A DNA stretch of 64,000 bases from contig CAIIXF020000009.1 of assembly GCA_903813345.2 (NCBI GenBank), positions 7,684,030 to 7,748,029 of the forward strand, read 5' to 3'. Numbering within the stretch: the first letter of the stretch is position 1; each line of letters opens with the position of its first letter. Below the pieces are notes generated by a model that searched no databases, was not told where the DNA came from, and worked only from the letters and a program-made list of their open reading frames with translations. The position numbers were made by a program, and so were the translations under genes. The stretch is from Owenia fusiformis (lineage: Eukaryota > Annelida > Polychaeta > Sabellida > Oweniidae). This document shows, one piece after another, positions 56,750 through 64,000 of this stretch.

Positions 56750-57486
56750 AAAGGAGTGGTATTGATATGGTGAACTTTTTGAACACGCGTTTCTCTTAAA
56801 CCAGTCATCAAAACATTCTGAAAATTTTACACATTGTCAATTTAATGGTCATCTTTTGGATGCTCATATTATAATTTGAATTATAAATATATATACTTTT
56901 CTCTATGTTGATTTAGAAAACACATCAGACACTTCTGTCGTTCTTGGTATCATATGTTCGGAATGAAATGAAACATCTATCCGAACTGCATTGGAACAAA
57001 ACAACATAAACACAACGTGTTTAGGTCTCTCAATATTGTAATAGCACAAAGGAAAGTTTGGTTGATTTAAAAAAGTATCTTTTTAATAAAGTAAAAGGTT
57101 TATCTTGATTTTTATCTATTTTGGGGTAATTTTTAAAAATTTTTGAATACTTTTTTAAAATCAACCAAACTTTTCTTTGTATAATTATAATATCGAGAGG
57201 TCTAAGAAAATGTTGTATATGCTATTTTGTTCCAACAAGGTTTGGAAAGACATTTTATTTAATTCTCAAGAATTGGTAGAAATGAACAAAAAACAGTTGC
57301 ACTAAAAAACAAAAAAATGTTACAAAAAACAGTTATATAAAATATATATAAATAATTTTTGCATTAAATTGTTGCCAATCAGTCAACATTACATAAAGGA
57401 CCGTGTTTTTCACAGAATGTTTTCAATAATTGGTTTAAGAGAAAAACGTTGTTGAGTTCATTCACCATATCGTTACCTATTCTTTT
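56750..57486. mobile_element. Foldback family F1, copy 3 (737 bp, most complete palindrome)
   Basis: Left end AAAGGAGTGGTATTGATATG and right end CACCATATCGTTACCTATTC are inverted. The arms share 'AACACATCAGACACTTCTGT'-side and 'AAAACATTCTG'/'CAGAATGTTTT' blocks, 'CTCAATATTGTAATAGCACA' against 'TATAATTATAATATCGAGAG', and 'TTTGGTTGATTTAAAAAAGT' against 'TTTTTTAAAATCAACCAAAC'. The palindrome centre is near 57120. No coding capacity. Confidence 0.9.
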
Positions 57487-58918
57487 CGTAAAATTCAAAA
57501 AAGAAAAAGTTTTCACCAAAGTCTGGTTAATTAAGCTGGTTCCAATCATTTTTAAGTTTTAAAACTGGTGCTTTAGAGAGTCTCATTGAAATATTTCTTG
57601 AACTATTTCTTAAAGCCTCAGTCGCATTTGCTCTATGGCGGCCGTACGGCGGTCGTAGAAAATGTACGTTTTACTGCTTATCCCTGAATATTAGGTTAAA
57701 TGTTATAATTATTGAGGCATTAATTTCACTATTTGTTTGACACTAGATTTAAATTCGTTTTGATATGTTTCAGAGTGGCGGACGAAGGCTGCAATAAAAA
57801 TACCGTCTTGTTGAATCCTCAGTCTACAAGGAATCGTCAGATTATATCTATCCGAAAACGAGGATTTTAATTATCTTTCTTTCGAGGTGGCGAATCAGCC
57901 GATGTAGCCTAATAAGCGTAATCAAAGATCAGCACGTTAAAGAAGCTTCTCAGTGCCACTTGATGAAAACCTCGAGCATCGTGGAAGGTACCGAGAGATA
58001 CAATCAACTGATGGAGATCTATTATATTCTGCAGTATTCTTCCCGACACTGGCTGAAAAATCCAATAAAACATTGATTGTAGATTTCCGCGTCATTCAGA
58101 ACGTCTTTACGCGATCCAGAGGGCCGACGAACCTTCAGTTATTCAATCACATTTCACAATTTGTAATGAATCGTACGTGCGACTAATACAATGCATAACA
58201 TTTATTAAAAGAGACAAGGAACGTCCAAATTAATAGATATCACATTCTTGTTGTATTCATAACAACTTAATCAATAGGAGCTGAACTTATATTCAACATG
58301 CGGGTCATTTTCGCATTCACTTACGGCACTGCAACTTGGGAATAATAAGTCGCACTAAGAGTGCTACCTCTACAACTAAAGGAGTCATATGCTAGATATC
58401 TAAAAATAAGAGTTAAATTTGAGGCATGGCAAAGTCTGATGTAATTTAATGGAATGATAAATATGAATGCTAATTGGATTGCAAATTCTAGGATAAATCA
58501 AACTACCGTCGGCATTTCTTTGAAAATGTAGTAATATACTGTAATAATGGGCTCCTGAAACTCTCGTGGAACACAATACCTCAAGATACAAGAAAAGCTA
58601 CCGTGGTGCTTCGTACACGTAGGTATCAAGCTTAGTAAAAAAGCTTAATATTACCACAGAGACACAATACGTAACGTGCTAGTTCAAGTGAAGTTCAACC
58701 CATATGGAAGACGATCTACATAGAAAAGTACATACTACAAATTAAATTTCTGACGACAATCCGGTGCATGCACCTTTTAAACTTCTGAACTTAGAATACG
58801 TCAAACGAAGAAAGTCAGTCGTATTCACACTATAATCTTTAATCGGGCACACATGGCAAAACTACATTATGCTACATAAATATTATTTATTAAAGCTGCA
58901 AATGAGATAAAATATAAA
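57487..58918. promoter_or_regulatory. Upstream region of the GPCR gene (no motif proven)
   Basis: This 1.4 kb between the last foldback copy and the receptor start is likely to hold promoter and 5' untranslated sequence. I see no convincing TATA box or initiator at a defined place. 57600-58200 is less A/T-rich and less repetitive than its surroundings and includes a 77-codon frame (57953-58186) without a recognised domain; this could be an upstream exon or 5' UTR. The assignment rests on position only. Confidence 0.3.
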
Positions 58919-60187
58919 ATGGATGAAATGAATGAACAGGAGTTTACTTCATTAGACAGCTATGATAACTTGACCATGACGTCAGTTCCGGTCAGCCTAA
59001 GCACTGCTGCAAGTATTAGCGTATTATACGAAATATATATGAACGTTGAGTTTAACGTGTATGGAATAGTATTACCTATCGTATGTATAGTTGGAATAGT
59101 TACAAACATACTCAACCTGCTTGTTTTAACAAGACCTTTGATGCGAAACGCGACCAACAAGTTTCTTTTAGGACTGGCTGCGTGTGATTTAGGCGCTCTG
59201 ACAATCCTGCTCATATATTATATATATTTTTATTCATTAGGGAATGGTGCTAAATTGAATGATGATGGCGACTGGTTAACGATTCCGTTTCCATGGAGAC
59301 TATTTTATCACGTACACACTATTCCCACCAATATATTTGTCACGGCCTCGAACACGCTCATCCTAGGAGTAACCGTATTTCGCTTCTGCGCAGTAAAGTT
59401 TCCAATCAAGGCTAAAAAACTGTGTACCAATCACCGGGCTAAGTTATACATAGTCGCTACACTTATATGGGCGGTGATCTTAAACAGTCCTGAATTTTTT
59501 CAAAAACATTTGGTATGTGCCAAATCTGAAAATATAATAAACGGCACCATCTATTCTACTTCAATATGGAAACTGAATTCAACTTCGATATACTACAATA
59601 GGTTATTTCAAACGATATATTATCCTACAAAAACTGCACTGAATATTCTGATTCCTTGGCTAGCTTCACTTATCTTGACTGTTATATTGATTCATTCATT
59701 ATGGGCAAACGTCCCGGCTAAAAAGTCTAAAAACACACGGCTACGAAGACGATCTGATCAGCTCATTCAGTCAAAGCTCACGGCGATGTCGAAAATGCGC
59801 AAGAATTATTACATAACCTGGACCCTGATTGCTGTTAATTTTTGTTTTTTGATTTGTGAAGGACCATCTGCAGTTTTCTTTATGCTTATCATCTCCTTGG
59901 ATAGAGAAGAATTATACAAAGGGGAATATTCTATAGCGAGAGTGTTTATTGATATGTTTCTTGTCATGAACCTCGCTTTGAATTTCTTTATGTACGCCAT
60001 GGCCAGTCGGTCGTTCCGTCAAGAACTTACACGTTTATTCTATAATTCCCCACTATTAAGAAGATACGGAAGTTTAGTGCAGAATGGATCAAGCTTTAGG
60101 AGCTCAAGACACCTAACTTCGAGCATAAGGAGTACAAAATTAGTACATCAGGGAAGCTACAAGTCTCAACAAAGTTACCATTTGTGA
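58919..60187 (+). CDS. Class A (rhodopsin-like) GPCR, FMRFamide/myosuppressin-receptor-like, single exon
   Basis: The 422-residue protein has seven membrane segments (about 47-71, 83-105, 135-160, 175-191, 240-262, 298-324, 338-360). The start is the first ATG after an in-frame TAA (58877-58879). Family landmarks are N63 in TM1, RPLMRNATNKFLLGLAACDL (72-91) with D90, W184, P246, P316, and N355/Y359 with a helix-8 FRQEL. N-glycosylation sites are N17, N208 and N220. The RP.MRN.TN phrase and the NF..Y form of TM7 are typical of invertebrate FMRFamide/myosuppressin-type receptors, so a neuropeptide ligand at the plasma membrane is a reasonable inference. Oddities: DRY is F154-R155-F156, CWxP is C313-E-G-P316, NPxxY is N355-F-F-M-Y359, and no cysteine sits at the usual top of TM3 although C200 is present in loop 2. 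The coding region is intact and intronless. Ligand and G-protein coupling are unknown. Confidence 0.93.
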   Translation: MDEMNEQEFTSLDSYDNLTMTSVPVSLSTAASISVLYEIYMNVEFNVYGIVLPIVCIVGIVTNILNLLVLTRPLMRNATNKFLLGLAACDLGALTILLIYYIYFYSLGNGAKLNDDGDWLTIPFPWRLFYHVHTIPTNIFVTASNTLILGVTVFRFCAVKFPIKAKKLCTNHRAKLYIVATLIWAVILNSPEFFQKHLVCAKSENIINGTIYSTSIWKLNSTSIYYNRLFQTIYYPTKTALNILIPWLASLILTVILIHSLWANVPAKKSKNTRLRRRSDQLIQSKLTAMSKMRKNYYITWTLIAVNFCFLICEGPSAVFFMLIISLDREELYKGEYSIARVFIDMFLVMNLALNFFMYAMASRSFRQELTRLFYNSPLLRRYGSLVQNGSSFRSSRHLTSSIRSTKLVHQGSYKSQQSYHL

Positions 60188-61194
60188 GAATATGGCCCTC
60201 CGGCGCATTTATTTCGTAAAAAACGGCTCGGCTTTAAAGAAACAGAATCGTTTAGTGACGAATGGGAGTGAATTTTAAGATATTATAGTTTATGATCACG
60301 GCCTTCTTTGTCGTAACTTTGAGTTTACGAAAATGTCCAGATGTTCTGACTTTATTTAAAACTTCCGACATTATTTGTATTCTGTAGAGAGAGCTTAACA
60401 AAAATTTCATTAAGGCCTTAATTAAGCGTTTAACAAAAATTTCATAAAGGCCTTATTTAAGCGTTTAACAAAAATTTCATTAAAGGGTTCCGATTAGCAT
60501 CCCGTATAAAAACAATATGGCGGCTCCAGGCGAATCAACTGGATCAGTCCATTTTTAAGAAATAAGGGGAGTTCTGTAAAATCCAGTTTATTGAAATTGT
60601 CTTTGAGATAAAGTAATCCGTTTATAATGATTTTGAAAACGTTATCCAAAGAGTGATTGCGTTCAAAGAATACATGTACAGCAGCCAATATAAATCCTTG
60701 TATTAGAAACCGGTTTGTCTTGCTTTGTTTCATTTGTGGGATATTTCATATGCCAAGCTGTGTGCTATTACGTTATGGGGAAATTTAGATGCCAATTTTT
60801 CCTTATTGTACACAAATAGAAGATCCTGAAACTTCACCCATAAATGTGGAATTGATTTGACAAAACAAAAATCATCCTTCTATAAAAGTGTGACGATCTA
60901 TAATATACTTATGCTATATAACAGTTAGAGGTGTTGACACAACAACCTCGAACCTGTGAACCCTTGAGTATTATTCCGGGATCGGGCCTTTTATACTAAA
61001 CGGTGAGCAACACCAGAAACGAGCGTTCGATTTGCTAAACGATATGCGTCACCCTTTAAGGGCCTTATTTAAGCGTTTATGTTCTATAAAGGAACCCATT
61101 TTGTACTATTGAAAATGGATCCAAGGAAGATTGGATCCCAGGGACGCAACTTGATATTCGACCTTGCCATTTGACCTTGATCGATTTAAATAAT
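60188..61194. other. Receptor 3' flank; no further gene
   Basis: Probably includes the 3' untranslated region. I did not find a clear AATAAA near the stop. It contains the 35-bp tandem repeat listed separately, and a lone repeat-like phrase (GGGCCTTATTTAAGCGTTTA) near 61060. Confidence 0.45.
60390..60487. repeat. 35-bp tandem repeat, ~2.7 units, in the receptor 3' flank
   Basis: Units of GCGTTTAACAAAAATTTCAT + AAAGGCCTTATTTAA start at 60426 and 60461, preceded by a diverged unit at about 60391. It is about 200 bp after the stop codon, so it could lie in the mRNA. Confidence 0.9.
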
Positions 61195-61350
61195 TTCTAA
61201 CATTATAACACTATAAATTCAAAATCAACAGTCCAAAAGAATCTTGTCCACTTCTTGTGTGTTTTGGAATTTTTTGTGTGGAAATAGGCCTAAGACCAAA
61301 ACTCGCGATTCAAATTCGGAAATGAACAAAATGGCGGCTGTTTGAATTTC
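61195..61350. repeat. Inverted, diverged fragment of the segmental repeat
   Basis: 'TATAAATTCAAAATCAACAGT', 'GTGTTTTGGAATTTTTTGTG' and 'AATGAACAAAATGGCGGC' match 42660-42790 with moderate divergence, hence inverted relative to 29.8 kb. A CGCGATTCAAATTC phrase replaces the usual CACGATTCAAATG. Confidence 0.7.
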
Positions 61351-61445
61351 AAATTTTGAAATTACGTACTTCCTAGAATATCGAGTTGGAGCCCCTGGAG
61401 CCAATTCACATTGGATTCTACCAATACTCTCCCACATGAATCTAC

Positions 61446-61624
61446 TTGTTGAGACTCGATGAACTTAAGTTCTTCTGAGATAATTATGATTTTGCATTTA
61501 TCCCTATGGAGACATACATGATGATATCCCGATGCTAAGCCATTAGTCAATGATGTAGATCTCCATGTTAAGTCAATGCCCCCTAATTTTCTCAGAAGAA
61601 CTAAAGTTGATCGAGTCTCAACAA
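61446..61624. repeat. 35-bp imperfect inverted repeat, 109-bp spacer
   Basis: TTGTTGAGACTCGATGAACT.. (61446-61480) pairs with ..AGTTGATCGAGTCTCAACAA (61590-61624) with two or three mismatches. It lies on the 3' side of the minus-strand tRNA-like sequence at 61.9 kb, so it may be part of the same element. Confidence 0.85.
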
Positions 61625-61863
61625 TTCATATGCATTATATTTTATTTACCACCGATGGGGTAAGCAATACATCTTGGGTATATCCCGTAATTTACGCATG
61701 TGATCCTGAAAGACAGACCCAGGAACCCCTCCTTGAGGTAGCCCTCTCTCATTTTATGTGCACGCTCACATGGACATACAAGTACACACCACAGCCTTTT
61801 GTCGTGGACTACTCAGTCAAACACCCTGAATTGAAGTACTTTACGACAAGCAATTGCAAAGTG

Positions 61864-61932
61864 CCTAAGTCGGGGATCGAATCCGGGACCTAAGCGTAAT
61901 TGGTACACGTTCTACCGCTGAGCTCCACACAT
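61864..61932 (-). mobile_element. tRNA-derived (SINE-head-like) sequence with Pol III A and B boxes
   Basis: On the minus strand, GAGCTCAGCGGTAGAA matches the tRNA D-arm and A box, and CCCGGATTCGATCCCCGA matches the T-arm and B box with the right spacing. A 7-nt anticodon-like loop (ACCAATT) sits on a 4-bp stem (GTGT/ACGC). A true tRNA gene is unlikely: position 53 is A instead of G, the outer T-stem pair is mismatched, and no 7-bp acceptor stem forms. A SINE head or tRNA pseudogene fits better. No second copy was found in the window, so SINE status is not proven. Confidence 0.6.
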
Positions 61933-62362
61933 GGACTTGTAAAGTGTTCCAAAACATAGAGATGAGAATATATGTAATTCCAAGTCCCTTTATGGCGCTA
62001 GAACCAACAAAATGATTACTTTTACATGATAGAGACTGAGGTAGGAACAATCGAAACTTTGTGAATAATCAAGATGATTTTGTCGATGTAAAAGAGAATA
62101 TTGTATCCCGGAATATATTATCCTTATTTGTATTGATACCTAATGCACCCAAGCCCAACTGTGTGTGTGACCAATACATTGAATTAGGTCGCAATCTAAT
62201 TATATTGACCTGGACACCGGGTAATTTTCAACTTTACTTTTATATCTCCTAGTAACACGTACATGTATAGACATCTATATAGCTACAATATTCAAAAATA
62301 AGTAAATGAATAAAATAAAGCACAATATCAAAATCATCTTCATAGTTTGTTTTACATATATA
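61933..62362. other. No gene supported
   Basis: A 63-codon plus-strand frame (62061-62252) has no recognised features. A/T-rich. Confidence 0.4.
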
Positions 62363-62507
62363 GGTTATTTACTGGGTGGGATTGAATATGGGTTTTATTC
62401 CGAGGGACAATTTGATATTGACCGAAGGATAATATGATATTGCCCAAGGTCAATATCATATTTTCCGAGGAATAAAACCCATATTCAATCCCGACCAGAA
62501 ATAACCT
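62363..62507. mobile_element. Hairpin element, 145 bp, ~60-bp arms
   Basis: GGTTATTTACTGGGTGGGAT..GGGTTTTATTCCGAGG pairs with CCGAGGAATAAAACCC..ATCCCGACCAGAAATAACC. Inner phrases also pair (TTGATATTGACC / GGTCAATATCATA). A one-arm fragment is at 41653. A TAGGTTATT / AATAACCTA symmetry marks the ends. Confidence 0.9.
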
Positions 62508-62559
62508 ATTTATTCCATAATACATTCCTCTAACTTGTTACATTTTGATAATACTTTTA

Positions 62560-62700
62560 TCAATTAGCCAAGGTTAAAAAATATCCGGGAAACCAAAAAT
62601 AGGTTAATACGTTTCAATGCGATTTTTTCCCGGGTACAATACGATTTTTCATGTAGTACGCTCCAATACGATTTTTTTCCCGGGGACAATACGATGAATG
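62560..62700. repeat. CAATACGATTTTTTCCCGGG tandem, about three units
   Basis: 'CAATGCGATTTTTTCCCGGG', 'ACAATACGATTTTTC', 'CCAATACGATTTTTTTCCCG' and 'GGGACAATACGAT' follow each other with ~30-45 bp spacing. Confidence 0.75.
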
Positions 62701-63996
62701 CCACCCATTGGTTTTGGGATTTCTTTCTCAATAATGAATATCCATGATTTTTATGTGTAGAATGTAAGTATAGTGTTCAATGAAAGAAAGATCGGTATGC
62801 TTCCAAAGCATCAACAACTTGCGGAGGTATACTGTGACACAAAATCACTCAAAGATATAAAATAGAAATCTGTCGTTTTTAGATTAACTCAATGAGTGAG
62901 TCAGTTTATCAAAGGATCTTGTACACCTGCCATTATGATCTCCCCATGAACAAAAATAAATTTATCTGATTTTTCAAAATAAATATACTGCTTTTATTAT
63001 TACATTTATATGTACACTAGTATCTTGTTGACCTATATTCAGCATTGTATTGATGAATGGGCCACTTTTTAGGGCAATATTCAATCATAAAGTGTACAGG
63101 GGTATTTTATAGATGCCAAACCAGGAAGTCTTTTTGTGTCTGTCAAAATCCATTTGCATCCTACACATCCCTACATCTTATCAAAATATGTTATTAATTA
63201 ATGAATCATAAAAGTATTATCTTTGGATTTACAAAGTTGTATGGGATTTCATAAGTGTAAAAGTTGCTTTTGAAGCATTTTTCTATAGCCATTTTGTAGG
63301 AAAAAAATGATGAAAAAAATGAATAATCTTTTAATTTGAAGTATGACCTGAATCGATTGCAAACTTTATATTTGCACATCTGATCTGAAATACCATTTGT
63401 GTCATATTGTGAAATTATTTAATTTGCAATCGATTCAGGTCATAGTGTATTTTAGGTATTTTTGTGAAAATCAATAGAAACCAATGGCCTCCATTGGAAT
63501 CTGATGGTATCCACATGTTAAGTCAATAGAACCTATCCAATGTCAAGTCAATACACCCTTGCTGAACTTAATGACCCCAACCTCAGCCCATGTGGGGCCA
63601 AACGCTTAAATATTTTCCAAAGCATTATGTAACATTGTATTCTTTATATTACACCTAAAAATGATTCATTTTGTTCATGGGGAGATTATAATGGCAGGTG
63701 TACAAGATCCTTTTACAAAATCATTTAAACAAAATGGGAAGATATGACATTAAAATGATAATATGTAAAAGCAATCTCGAACTCAACCTATGACTAAAAT
63801 CCCAATTTCATCGAGAGCATACCTGGACGGAAAACGTGATACCTCTAAATCTCAAAGTTGTTGATGCTTAGCCTTTACAATTTAAACAGTCTTTCGTTCT
63901 CTGAACACTCTATCTACAAAAATGAAGGCATATATTTTGTCATCATTTTGAAAGTTATTCCAAAGTTAGCGGGTGGCATTTTTCTGTCACCCTGTA
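62696..63996. mobile_element. Large foldback element, ~1.3 kb, right end at a TA
   Basis: Nested inverted matches are: 62698-62707 with 63970-63979 (AATGCCACCC); 62808-62822 with a right copy near 63855 (AAGCATCAACAACTT, exact); 62911-62955 with 63669-63714 (AAAGGATCTTGTACACCTGC.., one mismatch over ~45 bp); and 63342-63362 with 63423-63443 (ATGACCTGAATCGATTGCAAA, exact 21-bp). The right edge reads CTGTCACCCTGTA, ending in TA and resembling a mariner-type end. The matching left terminus is not clear. There is no transposase. It may continue past the window edge. Confidence 0.75.
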
Positions 63997-64000
63997 TTTT

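Noticed and set aside
61864-61932. Functional tRNA gene
   Set aside because: No acceptor stem, T-stem mismatches (including A at position 53) and a poor anticodon stem. Annotated as tRNA-derived instead.

Overview
The window looks like repeat-rich nuclear DNA of an invertebrate animal. It is A+T-rich and has almost no long open frames. It is packed with short inverted-repeat transposons, minisatellites and satellite arrays, and has no bacterial operon layout. The one confident protein gene is an intronless class A GPCR whose loops and signature motifs resemble the FMRFamide/myosuppressin-receptor branch. That would suit a bilaterian, perhaps a lophotrochozoan, but I cannot fix the species.

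Layout. 1-138 may be the 3' end of a gene running in from the left. 0.9-1.6 kb holds minisatellites. 2.3-7.5 kb holds two long related elements (A and B), each with a conserved head, an array of ~410-440 bp G/T-rich units and a conserved tail, plus a third head. 7.7-12.4 kb is a tandem satellite with a 244-bp unit and a ~543-bp higher-order unit, broken by a 1.27-kb hAT-like insert that carries its own tandem repeat. 12.4-27.9 kb is mostly non-coding, with MITEs, poly-G tracts and a few weak coding-like stretches (17.1-17.5 kb minus strand; 22.1-22.6 kb plus strand). 27.9-31.5 kb and 42.4-43.7 kb share duplicated segments that include mariner-type ends and a TA-flanked MITE.

32.5-37.8 kb is a composite inverted-repeat structure. 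Identical 66-bp ends in opposite orientation enclose a CGTTCGTC-type minisatellite and a 2.7-kb GGAA/GCGA purine tract. 39.7-57.5 kb is a mosaic of foldback elements: three copies of one with a GTATCGATATGG end, two ~0.9-kb copies flanked by TA, nested hairpins near 50 kb, and a palindromic minisatellite at 52 kb. Between them lie a broken coding-like relic (46.8-47.05 kb) and a possible isolated exon (55.84-56.06 kb).

58.9-60.2 kb is the GPCR gene. After it come a 35-bp tandem repeat, a tRNA-derived (SINE-like) sequence on the minus strand, a 145-bp hairpin and a 1.3-kb foldback reaching the window edge. I see no operon or multi-gene pathway; what the window mainly shows is several independent foldback and tandem-repeat families and one divergent receptor. 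All repeat relationships were found by eye within this window, so copy numbers elsewhere, family names and divergence are not known.
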